From: Candidatus Zixiibacteriota bacterium
Lineage (GTDB): Bacteria; Zixibacteria; MSB-5A5; RBG-16-43-9
Direction: 5' to 3'
Assembly (NCBI GenBank): GCA_029858245.1
Contig: JAOUFL010000105.1
Location: 1-7,797, forward strand
DNA length: 7,797 nucleotides
Made by a program: the position numbers and the translations under genes. The notes beneath the pieces were generated by a model, which was given only the letters and a program-made list of their open reading frames with translations, was not told the DNA's origin and searched no databases. Below are positions 1 to 5,188 of the stretch, piece by piece; position 1 is the first letter of the stretch, and each line of letters begins with the position of its first letter.

Positions 1-714
1 AACGTCTTCAATCGGTGTTGAATCTGAGGATTGAAAAGTATAGACCGTAACCTGATTAGTACCTGAGCCAGATCCGCTGGTTAAAGTCCTTGTGCCCCAG
101 ATCCAGACGTGATTGGCTATAGTATCTGGATTTGTAGCTGATCCGCCTGTGATTTCCTCTCCCAAAGAATCCGCATACTGTATCCGTCTGTTAGCTTGGG
201 CAATCAGGTCATTATCCCAGGGAGCCCGGGCCACTACATTAGAATCTGCCTTTAGCAGATAATCAGATTTGTCAGAGAGGGTGGCAGTATAGCCGGTTTT
301 ATCTCCGAGAGTAGTTACCCTTCCAACACCGGTAACCGAATCCGGAAAGACCGTATAACTCTCTGATTTGTGAAAATACTTGCCCTGGACCTTCCACCTT
401 ATCTTGACTGTATATCCTCCGTATCTCTTGCCTTCAGCGGTGGAATCAACCGCCCTCTTGCCAAAGAGAAAATATCCCCGGCGGGTGCTGTCATTTGAAA
501 CCTTGACAGTCATATCAATAGTATCTGCCCGGAAGAATCGCCAGACCCATAGGGAATCAGCATTCAGCTCATACCCAAGTGTATCGAAAGTTGCAACCGG
601 TATCCAGACCGAATCACGAGAGCCGGTTCCGTCATAGAAACTGCCGAGATGAGCCCGGACATTAAAGCAAAGGAGTGAAGCGAAAATTAAAATCAGTATA
701 ATAGCCTTTTTCAT
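1..714 (-). CDS. Secreted protein with phage-fibre-like DKTGY/VW..TRTLT motifs, C-terminus beyond window
   Basis: The frame is open from an ATG at 714 to the left edge, giving 238 codons with no stop; the C-terminus is missing. Residues 1-21 form a Sec signal peptide (MKKAII..., hydrophobic core, ...NVRA). Residues 35-125 are beta-rich and Trp-rich (DSLWVWRFF, YTVKIRWKVQGKY). Residues 138-175 contain DKTGYTATLSDKSDYLL and a PWD segment. Residues 203-212 read VWIWGTRTLT, followed by a Gly/Ser linker and QVTVYTFQSSDSTPIEDV, which looks like the start of a carboxypeptidase-regulatory-like or Ig-like beta domain. The DKTGY...VW..TRTLT succession is, from family knowledge, common in tail-fibre and neck proteins of siphoviruses and in some bacterial surface proteins. 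The start is fixed by an AGGAGGT box just upstream and a one-base gap to the stop of the preceding gene. Function is unknown; a surface-exposed adhesin or fibre-like role is inferred. Confidence 0.8.
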   Translation of the reverse strand, partial: MKKAIILILIFASLLCFNVRAHLGSFYDGTGSRDSVWIPVATFDTLGYELNADSLWVWRFFRADTIDMTVKVSNDSTRRGYFLFGKRAVDSTAEGKRYGGYTVKIRWKVQGKYFHKSESYTVFPDSVTGVGRVTTLGDKTGYTATLSDKSDYLLKADSNVVARAPWDNDLIAQANRRIQYADSLGEEITGGSATNPDTIANHVWIWGTRTLTSGSGSGTNQVTVYTFQSSDSTPIEDV

Positions 715-715
715 T

Positions 716-2752
716 TTACCTCCTGGATAAAAGCTGCTCTATAACAGGGAGCCTTCTTCTTTGTCCTGCCGGCGGTTCTCCCTCTTCTGCCTCACCACTG
801 ATCACAACCAGCCTTCCCGCAGTACGGTCATACATTCCCACCCAGGACATTGCCTTCAATGCTTTGGAGCTGGCACCGATATCGTTATAACTCGTAGCCA
901 CATCCTGCTGAGCTGTCATAGTCGAGCAGGCTAAGGTTTCGCTTGCATTTATGGTTACAATCAGGCTCTCTGGTGCATAAGCTATAAAGGTCAGATATCT
1001 CAATTCCTCTATGTCGGGAACACGACTTCCCCAGCTCCAGTCATACAGGCTTTTTATATTAACTCTTCTTTTTGAGCCATCAGGTCTATCAACTGTAACC
1101 TGAGAAAAAGCAGAGGCTGCCTGCTGATTAAAAAGTGCTTTGGTAGAGGGAATCCATAAACCCCAGCCAGAGGCTGATTCATGCACTGCCCGGATTGAGT
1201 CTATGGAAGTCGCTGTCATACCGCTGTTTTTTCCGAGATGACAATAAACCACCGAGATCCAGTTAGAATCCGAACACTGCTTTGCTACACCCAGATTGAA
1301 AAACTTATATACCGAATCAGGCACCGCAGCATTAGCTCTGCCTACTCTTTTATACAAATAGGTTTTGGTGTTATCCCGGAGGGTTTTGTTGGAAAAAGGT
1401 AAAGCATTAAAATTCAGCGAATCTACCAGGGATTGAAAATTAGTATAATCCAGCCTCTGAGTCGAGGACGTGCCCGGGTCCAACAAGTCCCCCATGTGAA
1501 TAAATTTGGTTCTTCCTGTCGCCAGGGTCCGGTGTGAATGATGATAGACCGTGCCGGAGGAATCACCCAGTGCGGCAGTCTCTCCTGGATCACCGAAATT
1601 GATCAGCTGAGAACCGTGTCCCACCCAGATGCCTCCCTTATAGATTTTATCGAAGCTGGACCGGGCAAGCATATAATCGAGATATTTTATTACATGAGTG
1701 GAATCCGCACAGTCCGTGGCAGCACCATCCCATCCGCAGTCAACGTAACAATGCTGAAAATCATACCATCTGCGGTCGATATAATTATCTACTGAATCTT
1801 TGTAATAAGCCGAAAGGGTGTCGTTATCGTGAAAATAAAAAGGAAGAGGCGAGCTGAAAGTTCCCAGGGAATCGCCATAAACAGCATCCCTGCCAAACCA
1901 GAAAGAGGTTGAGATCTGGCCATTCAGCCCGGTCCCGTAAGAGCCGCCAACACTCTGATCAGTATTAAACCACCTGTGAAGCGAATCCAGATATACCTGA
2001 GAAGAACCATCCACGTCACCGTTGATGGTTATAGCCCCGTTGGTATTGAAGGGTAATCGTCTGACTGCTATCAGGGCATACTTGTCCTTGATCACCCTGA
2101 AGTCCATATCCGAGCTGTAATCCGTCCAGCTGGCTTCGCTGGTCGTAGCATAATAACAGGAGCCGCTTGCATAGCCATTTGTTCCATAAAGAAAGTTAAT
2201 GCGGTTACTGGCATCAGTCCTGGGTGCATTCAAAAAAATGGTATAGCATTGCTCGGAGCTGACATTTACCGGGGAATCGAAAATAAACCATATAGCATAT
2301 CCCCGGGCAACCGAATCAGGCGGTAGGGTATTCCTGGTAGCATCTCCATCGGGAATGTCCAGTATTTTAACATAAACATCACGCTTGGGGGCAAGACTCG
2401 TATCGGGCGTTTCACAAACATCTGCCGAATTTCCCCTGAACCTTAACCTGACCGAATCTTCGGAAGAACCCAGTCCCTGCCGGTCAAGATAAACCACAAT
2501 GCCATACCAGGTCTCGGAGGTGGTTACGAAAATAGTCTGGGCAACGGTCTTGGTGCCGATAACATTCAAATCGTTGGCAGAAGTGGATGAGGTATGAGAG
2601 ACCGAATATGCCAGGGTGTTGTTGATCTCCGCCTGGGTAGGAGTAAGGGATATGTAGTGAGTAGCGAGGGAAAAAAGTAAGAGTAAAATAATTCTTTCCC
2701 CCCTTCCTCGCTTCTCACTCCTAGCTACTTTATGCTGTCTTTTTGTTCTCAT
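716..2752 (-). CDS. Large secreted multidomain protein with N-terminal anchor-R-like beta-sandwich
   Basis: This 678-aa protein is not matched to a named family over its full length. It has an Arg/Lys-rich n-region (1-20), a hydrophobic core at about 21-36 and a likely cleavage after TQA near residue 41, so Sec export is probable. Residues 55-221 resemble the jelly-roll domain called choice-of-anchor R: VAQTIFV, a YGIVVYLDRQG strand, SSEQCYTIFLNAP, an NGYASGSCYY turn and a terminal SSDMDFRVI strand. Residues 325-430 and 500-525 are rich in His/Asp/Cys clusters (FQHCYVDCGWDG, WVGHGS, YHHSHRT, FIHMGD, VVYCHLG). These could bind metal or belong to a hydrolase, but no catalytic motif is certain. 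The C-terminus is Glu/Gly/Pro then Arg-rich (EEGEPPAGQRRR). The start overlaps the preceding stop by 4 bases (ATGA), with GAGGAA about 11 bases upstream. Confidence 0.85.
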   Translation of the reverse strand: MRTKRQHKVARSEKRGRGERIILLLLFSLATHYISLTPTQAEINNTLAYSVSHTSSTSANDLNVIGTKTVAQTIFVTTSETWYGIVVYLDRQGLGSSEDSVRLRFRGNSADVCETPDTSLAPKRDVYVKILDIPDGDATRNTLPPDSVARGYAIWFIFDSPVNVSSEQCYTIFLNAPRTDASNRINFLYGTNGYASGSCYYATTSEASWTDYSSDMDFRVIKDKYALIAVRRLPFNTNGAITINGDVDGSSQVYLDSLHRWFNTDQSVGGSYGTGLNGQISTSFWFGRDAVYGDSLGTFSSPLPFYFHDNDTLSAYYKDSVDNYIDRRWYDFQHCYVDCGWDGAATDCADSTHVIKYLDYMLARSSFDKIYKGGIWVGHGSQLINFGDPGETAALGDSSGTVYHHSHRTLATGRTKFIHMGDLLDPGTSSTQRLDYTNFQSLVDSLNFNALPFSNKTLRDNTKTYLYKRVGRANAAVPDSVYKFFNLGVAKQCSDSNWISVVYCHLGKNSGMTATSIDSIRAVHESASGWGLWIPSTKALFNQQAASAFSQVTVDRPDGSKRRVNIKSLYDWSWGSRVPDIEELRYLTFIAYAPESLIVTINASETLACSTMTAQQDVATSYNDIGASSKALKAMSWVGMYDRTAGRLVVISGEAEEGEPPAGQRRRLPVIEQLLSRR
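718..724 (-). promoter_or_regulatory. Ribosome binding site of the left-edge gene
   Basis: On the minus strand AGGAGGT lies 3 bases before the ATG at 714. It overlaps the stop codon of the upstream gene (TAA at 718-716), so termination and restart are almost certainly coupled. Confidence 0.7.
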
Positions 2753-3081
2753 TCTTTTGGCAGTTCCTCTTTTCTTATCTGGTCTATCAGTTCCCAGAAT
2801 ATTTTCTCCTTGTCCGAAATAAATCCGCCCGGACTAATCTTCCGTCCTTTCGCTATGATTTTCTCTCTTAATTCTATGGCTTTGATAGCATCCGCTACTT
2901 TTACCTGATATCTGCCGGATTTAAGCTTTATTAAAACACACTGAATAAGTTCCTCTAAAAATTTCTCCTCGTTTTGATTTAGTGATTCAGAAGAACTCCG
3001 ATTATCCTTTGATTTCGTATTTCTTTTACTCTTCATTTTTTTAATTTTTATCCTTTGAGCCTTTGAACCCTTTTTAATCAT
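2749..3081 (-). CDS. Small basic helical protein of unknown function
   Basis: 110 aa, no confident family. Residues 1-28 are extremely Lys/Arg-rich (MIKKGSKAQRIKIKKMKSKR) and probably disordered or nucleic-acid binding. Residues 36-78 are predicted helices (EEKFLEELIQCVLIKLKSGRY, then QVKVADAIKAIELREKII), and a second helical part covers 90-107. The KVADAIKAIELREKI stretch resembles segments of small phage terminase-type or adaptor proteins, but there is no clear helix-turn-helix, so this is only a hint. No signal peptide. It overlaps its upstream neighbour by ATGA at 3078-3081 and the downstream secreted protein by ATGA at 2749-2752, which ties it firmly into the operon. Confidence 0.7.
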   Translation of the reverse strand: MIKKGSKAQRIKIKKMKSKRNTKSKDNRSSSESLNQNEEKFLEELIQCVLIKLKSGRYQVKVADAIKAIELREKIIAKGRKISPGGFISDKEKIFWELIDQIRKEELPKE

Positions 3082-3446
3082 CCCATTTCCATTATCAAAA
3101 GATCAACCAGCCCGTTTTCCACAGAACCGCTTTTCTGGACAATTTTAAAACCGTTATCGTTTTCCTCTGTTACCATACAAATGGTTTCGTTTTTGGGTAG
3201 AGTCACTACCTTGGGTGACTTTATAGACTGTGGAAGTTGATTCCCTTTGAAATCATAAAGTGAGCTAAAAATAACCTCCTGAGCATATCCGCCCAGATCA
3301 AAGCGGTTGAAAATTATCCTTTTGGAGTTCGTTCTGGTTTCGCTACAAATAAAAATAAAATCAATGGCAGAATAACTCCCCCATACACAAAAATTCTTGA
3401 CCAGCCAGACCCTTCTGCCACGCAGATAATCTAAGGTAATGTTCAT
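3078..3446 (-). CDS. Hypothetical beta-rich protein, operon member
   Basis: 122 aa, not recognised. The N-terminus MNITLDYLRGRRVWLVKNF leads into alternating hydrophobic strands (AIDFIFICSE, KRIIFNRFDL, YAQEVIFSSLYDF), a basic/Pro loop (GNQLPQSIKSPKVVTLPKNE), strands TICMVTEE and FKIVQKS, and an acidic tail VDLLIMEMG. No signal peptide or membrane segment is apparent. The composition suggests a small cytoplasmic or particle-structural beta protein; the position between phage-like genes makes a neck or stopper-type role conceivable but unproven. Ribosome binding is weak (AAAGA about 6 bases before ATG), unlike its neighbours, and a palindromic repeat ends only about 16 bases upstream. The original start signals may therefore have been displaced by repeat insertion. 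Confidence 0.7.
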   Translation of the reverse strand: MNITLDYLRGRRVWLVKNFCVWGSYSAIDFIFICSETRTNSKRIIFNRFDLGGYAQEVIFSSLYDFKGNQLPQSIKSPKVVTLPKNETICMVTEENDNGFKIVQKSGSVENGLVDLLIMEMG

Positions 3447-3455
3447 ATTAATCTT

Positions 3456-3590
3456 TCAGTTGTAGGAACAGAACATCGTTCTGTCCTTTAATTTTATTTT
3501 TTCATCTTTAAATATCATCAAAGTACGCGTAGGTGCGGTGAGAGAATGGTTGGAGACAAGCTCCACCCCTACATGATTTATCCTTTTCAT
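3456..3590 (-). CDS. 44-aa ORF with strong RBS, largely made of palindromic repeats
   Basis: An ATG at 3590 overlaps the stop of the upstream frame as ATGA and has AGGAG at a 6-base spacing, better start signals than the next gene has. It reads MKRINHVGVELVSN... and ends ...KLKDRTMFCSYN at a TGA (3458-3456), 9 bases before the ATG of the 122-aa gene. Two palindromic repeats lie entirely inside it: the TGTAGGGGTGGAG hairpin encodes about residues 6-14, and the GGACAGAAC hairpin encodes the C-terminal dozen residues. It may be a remnant of a gene whose body was replaced by repeats, a coupling leader peptide, or chance. No function can be assigned. Confidence 0.35.
   Translation of the reverse strand: MKRINHVGVELVSNHSLTAPTRTLMIFKDEKIKLKDRTMFCSYN
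3462..3486 (-). repeat. GGACAGAAC-type palindromic repeat (copy 1)
   Basis: The minus strand reads GGACAGAACGATGTTCTGTTCC then TACA (the first 22 bases shown in parts: ACAGAAC, loop GAT, GTTCTGT). The stem is 7 bp plus flanking GG/CC with one bulged base. It matches the head of the composite repeat at 4744-4769 in inverted orientation, with one difference in the loop. It lies inside the 44-aa ORF, close to the start of the 122-aa gene. Confidence 0.75.
3548..3573 (-). repeat. TGTAGGG-type palindromic repeat (minus orientation)
   Basis: On the minus strand TGTAGGGGTGGAG is followed by CTTGT and CTCCAACC. The 5-bp core stem TGGAG/CTCCA is extended by GG/CC around a mismatch. The TGTAGGG lead-in is shared with the hairpins at 4666 and 6392. 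A CACCTAC string about 12 bases further along can pair loosely with the GTAGG lead, giving a larger folded structure. Confidence 0.55.
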
Positions 3591-3937
3591 CTTTCGCTCC
3601 TCACCGCTCTCGGTGAGAAAAGAGTCGAACTCCCATTTGCGAAATCACTTAAAATCAGATATGCCTGTTTGTAATAAACCTCTGCCATCATATTCCAGGA
3701 TCTGGAGACAAGCTGTGCATTATAAGGAGAAAGGCTTGAGTTGAGCACCTCAACCGCCTTTATGTTACACAAAATGGAGACTGTGAGATATGTCTCCGCA
3801 GTAATCAGCCCCTGGTCCTCAGACTCGCAAAACGATGGAGCGATAAATTTCAATACCCTTTCATTGGCTTCATTAATCGATTGTGAAATGATATCGTCAT
3901 TCAGAAATCCATATTCCACTCTGTAATCTAAAAGCAC
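3587..3937 (-). CDS. Helical phage-adaptor-like protein; GTG is only the first usable start of a longer frame
   Basis: From a GTG at 3937 the frame gives 116 aa and ends at TGA (3589-3587). Residues 12-105 are predicted to be mostly helical (DDIISQSINEANERVLKFI, ITAETYLTVSILCNIKAVEVL, AQLVSRSWNMMAEVYYKQAYLIL), with a short disordered tail. Small all-helical proteins of this size in phage clusters are often head-tail connectors, which is a weak analogy here. The GTG lacks a good ribosome binding site. The same frame is open upstream for 27 more codons, to a TAA that is also the stop of the 134-aa gene, and those codons encode a repeat homologous to that protein. The true product was probably one 278-residue chain, now cut by the stop; the annotated start may not be real. 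Confidence 0.55.
   Translation of the reverse strand: MLLDYRVEYGFLNDDIISQSINEANERVLKFIAPSFCESEDQGLITAETYLTVSILCNIKAVEVLNSSLSPYNAQLVSRSWNMMAEVYYKQAYLILSDFANGSSTLFSPRAVRSER
3597..3601 (-). promoter_or_regulatory. Ribosome binding site before the 44-aa ORF
   Basis: AGGAG on the minus strand, 6 bases before the ATG at 3590. This is the main reason for listing that short ORF. Confidence 0.5.
3601..3616. repeat. Short hairpin next to the RBS of the 44-aa ORF
   Basis: TCACCG CTCT CGGTGA is a perfect 6-bp stem with a 4-base loop. On the minus strand it ends within the GGTGAGGAG stretch that holds the AGGAG box (3601-3597) for the ATG at 3590. Folding could mask or position that ribosome binding site. 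It sits within the last codons of the 116-aa gene. Confidence 0.4.
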
Positions 3938-4021
3938 CCACTGGCCATCCTCGATCTCGCCTGTGGCCAGCCGGGAAAGCTCCCCCTTCTGGTAATCGAT
4001 CCGGTAATCTGAGTCTCTTTA
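3938..4021 (-). other. In-frame bridge and single TAA between two halves of a split gene
   Basis: Read on the minus strand from the TAA at 4021-4019, 27 sense codons follow without ATG, GTG or TTG. They encode RDSDYRIDYQKGELSRL and then ATGEIEDGQW, and run directly into the helical protein. The DYRIDY..GELSRLATGEIEDG part mirrors ADYSIDYDNGKVTRIISGSIPEG at the end of the 134-aa protein. Coding-type conservation across a stop with no start codon points to a nonsense mutation, a sequencing error, or readthrough. Confidence 0.65.
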
Positions 4022-4423
4022 ATAGATCCTGTAATAAAGGTAATAGATAACCGCAGAAAAACCTTCAGGAATCGAGCCGGAGATAATCCTCGTAACCTTT
4101 CCATTATCGTAATCTATCGAGTAATCTGCGTTCTCCACATAAACCTGACCTAAGGAGGAATCCGAGGCAACCACCACAGTATCCTGAATCAATTCCGGAT
4201 GCAAAAGCTGAATCGTATCTCCGGAAGTAAAAGAGATATCTTCTTGCACCGGAGATGAGATCTCCTTACCCTTAACTTTTTCAGAGCCAACCTGAATATT
4301 GTAATCCGGAAGTTTAACCGGAGAGCTAACTGAAAGACGGACTGCATGGTTTTCCATCTCAAAAACACCCAGATGACGCTCCGAGATATGTTTTTTAACC
4401 AGGGAGATATTGGTAAAACTCAT
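4019..4423 (-). CDS. Phage-structural-like beta-repeat protein (N-terminal half of a split gene)
   Basis: 134 aa from an ATG at 4423. Residues 70-134 (LLHPELIQDTVVVASDS, VYVENADYSIDYDNGKV, TRIISGSIPEGFSAVIYYLYY) match the pattern LxHxxL...TVVV...Y.E..DY.IDY.NG.I.R...G.I..G..V...Y. From family knowledge this pattern recurs in neck, capsid-associated and fibre proteins of tailed phages. Residues 20-65 are beta-rich and of unknown fold. No signal peptide. It is the first gene of the minus-strand operon, with a weak AAGG box about 10 bases before ATG. The frame ends at TAA but continues in register into a second DY.IDY repeat and the 116-aa helical protein, so this may be only the N-terminal part of the original product. 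Confidence 0.7.
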   Translation of the reverse strand: MSFTNISLVKKHISERHLGVFEMENHAVRLSVSSPVKLPDYNIQVGSEKVKGKEISSPVQEDISFTSGDTIQLLHPELIQDTVVVASDSSLGQVYVENADYSIDYDNGKVTRIISGSIPEGFSAVIYYLYYRIY

Positions 4424-4492
4424 ATTTTTAAGCCCTTAGCTGATAACTTTTAACTTTTTTTCCTTTAACCATTGAATATTTGAACTTTTCTA

Positions 4493-4522
4493 TGTATAGT
4501 CATTTGTTCCTTTTCACTTCAA
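4493..4522 (-). promoter_or_regulatory. Possible sigma70-type promoter for the left operon
   Basis: On the minus strand TTGAAG (4522-4517) and TATACA (4498-4493) are separated by 18 bases and lie about 70 bases before the first operon ATG. Each box matches the consensus at four of six positions, so this is only a candidate. Confidence 0.25.
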
Positions 4523-4542
4523 AACCGATAGTGATTCTGCTT

Positions 4543-4667
4543 TTGGAGTGCAAAAGCTTGCTTTTGCTTACTTTGGGAGTGCATTAACCGTGTTAATGCA
4601 ATTGGGGAGTACAAGAGCTTGCTTTTGTTAACTTTATGGGGGAGCGTATCAACCTTATTAATGTTTG
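4543..4667. repeat. Tandem ~60-bp repeat, each copy with two hairpins
   Basis: Two diverged copies lie head to tail (about 4543-4602 and 4603-4667). Each has GGAGTGC followed by a hairpin of the AAAGC-TT-GCTTTTG type, then CTTT, then GGGAG followed by a TTAAC-type hairpin. In copy 1 the stems are GCAAAAGC/GCTTTTGC (4550-4567) and TGCATTAAC/GTTAATGCA (4580-4600), both perfect. In copy 2 the first stem survives with a G-T pair (4611-4628) and the second has decayed mainly by transitions (4645-4665). Unit starts are about 30 bases apart. Confidence 0.7.
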
Positions 4668-4689
4668 TAGGGGCGAGGTCTCCTCGCCC
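4666..4689 (+). repeat. TGTAGGG-type hairpin
   Basis: TGTAG is followed by GGGCGAGG, loop TCT, CCTCGCCC: a perfect 8-bp GC-rich stem. It belongs with the hairpins at 3548-3573 and 6392-6417, which share the TGTAGGG start but have different stems. Confidence 0.65.
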
Positions 4690-4743
4690 TTTACGTGTAG
4701 ATTCATCACAGGGGCAATGCGATGGGGCGCCCAAAAAGATTCA

Positions 4744-4874
4744 GGACAGAACAATGTTCTGTTCCTACAGTTTATCCCCTCTCCTTTCAGGAGAGGGTAA
4801 GGTTGAAAAACCCGTCAGAGGTGGGGGTGAGGTCATTTTCCATTTTCCTTCTTTCTTTTTCCTTTGTTAAATTT
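4744..4874 (+). repeat. Composite dispersed repeat, copy A (most complete)
   Basis: The order is a GGACAGAAC/GTTCTGTTCC hairpin (4744-4765), TACAGTTTATC, a perfect 9-bp CCCTCTCCT/AGGAGAGGG hairpin (4777-4797), then AAGGTTGAAAAACCC, GGGGGTGAGGTCATTTTC, and a pyrimidine-rich tail ending TTAAATTTG. The same order recurs at 7361-7480 with an internal deletion, and the second half recurs at 7481-7565. It contains no transposase or long ORF, so it is a non-autonomous element or REP/BIME-like repeat. Confidence 0.75.
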
Positions 4875-4879
4875 GCGAG

Positions 4880-4900
4880 TGCATTAACTGTGTTAATGCA
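4880..4900. repeat. TGCATTAAC hairpin, isolated copy
   Basis: TGCATTAAC, loop TGT, GTTAATGCA is a perfect 9-bp stem preceded by GCGAG. It is the same element as 4580-4600 apart from the loop, and abuts the end of composite repeat copy A. Confidence 0.65.
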
Positions 4901-5130
4901 GTTATGATTTTCTTTTATAATAATCTAAAAATACTTCGCTAAAAACTGCAGATTTACGCAACTTTTGCTACCGGCTAACGTATTGAGAGGTAAAAGAATT
5001 TAAGTAGAACCGGGAATTACCCGATAACATATGATAAATTCTTGCGTTTTTCGGAAATATGAATTTTCTAAATACTTGTATCTCCTTAAAAATCAACCGA
5101 TTAAAAAAAGAGCTGGAGCCATTTATAAGG

Positions 5131-5136
5131 TATAAT
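5131..5136 (+). promoter_or_regulatory. Candidate -10 box for the DUF362-dockerin gene
   Basis: A perfect TATAAT lies about 50 bases before the chosen start. No convincing -35 box is present 16-18 bases upstream (the sequence there is AAGAGC-like), so it may depend on an activator or another sigma factor, or be chance in AT-rich DNA. Confidence 0.3.
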
Positions 5137-5175
5137 TTTTGCATATAAATAACTTAAAACTTGCAGAGCTAATAT

Positions 5176-5181
5176 GGAGAG
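5176..5181 (+). promoter_or_regulatory. Ribosome binding site that decides the DUF362 start
   Basis: GGAGAG lies 7 bases before the ATG at 5189. The in-frame ATG at 5174 overlaps this box and has no box of its own, so 5189 is preferred and gives a cleaner Tat signal (MQHKHINRRNFLK). Confidence 0.55.
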
Positions 5182-5188
5182 ACCTGAT

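Larger units (their letters stand above)
4424..5188. other. Gene-free, repeat-dense intergenic region
   Basis: Roughly 760 bases separate the divergent left operon and the DUF362 gene. No frame here shows domain-like protein; open frames at 4519-4907 are translations of the repeats. The left part is T-rich and may hold the operon promoter. The section 4543-4905 is filled by hairpin repeats listed separately. The section 4906-5130 is AT-rich with no feature recognised beyond a short CGGG/CCCG inverted repeat near 5012-5024. Confidence 0.7.

Noticed and set aside
380..637. 85-codon plus-strand frame
   Set aside because: It lies antisense to the left-edge secreted protein, whose frame has a signal peptide, strong ribosome binding site and operon coupling.
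1538..1795. 85-codon plus-strand frame inside the large secreted protein gene
   Set aside because: It is antisense to a well-supported 678-aa frame with signal peptide and domain; no start signals.
4019..4021. Genetic-code change reading TAA as an amino acid
   Set aside because: Other genes in the window (the 678-aa and DUF362 genes) end naturally at TAA right after complete domains or next to a new start, so reassignment is unlikely.
4463..4503. 12-codon ORF (MTIHRKVQIFNG) upstream of the operon
   Set aside because: It is very short, has a poorly spaced GGAA box and shows no attenuator structure; chance is more likely.
4543..4667. Regularly spaced (~30 bp) repeats suggesting a CRISPR array
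   Set aside because: Units alternate between two hairpin types, are too short and imperfect, and have no unique spacers or cas genes nearby.
4744..4874. Insertion sequence
   Set aside because: No transposase, no terminal inverted repeats bounding the unit, and no target duplication could be seen; a REP-like or non-autonomous repeat fits better.
4519..4907. Open frames of 61-83 codons on both strands
   Set aside because: They translate the palindromic and composite repeats, have no ribosome binding sites of note and no domain-like sequence.
4901..5130. Riboswitch or tRNA in the leader of the DUF362 gene
   Set aside because: Only a 4-bp CGGG/CCCG pairing is visible, with no cloverleaf or recognisable aptamer core.
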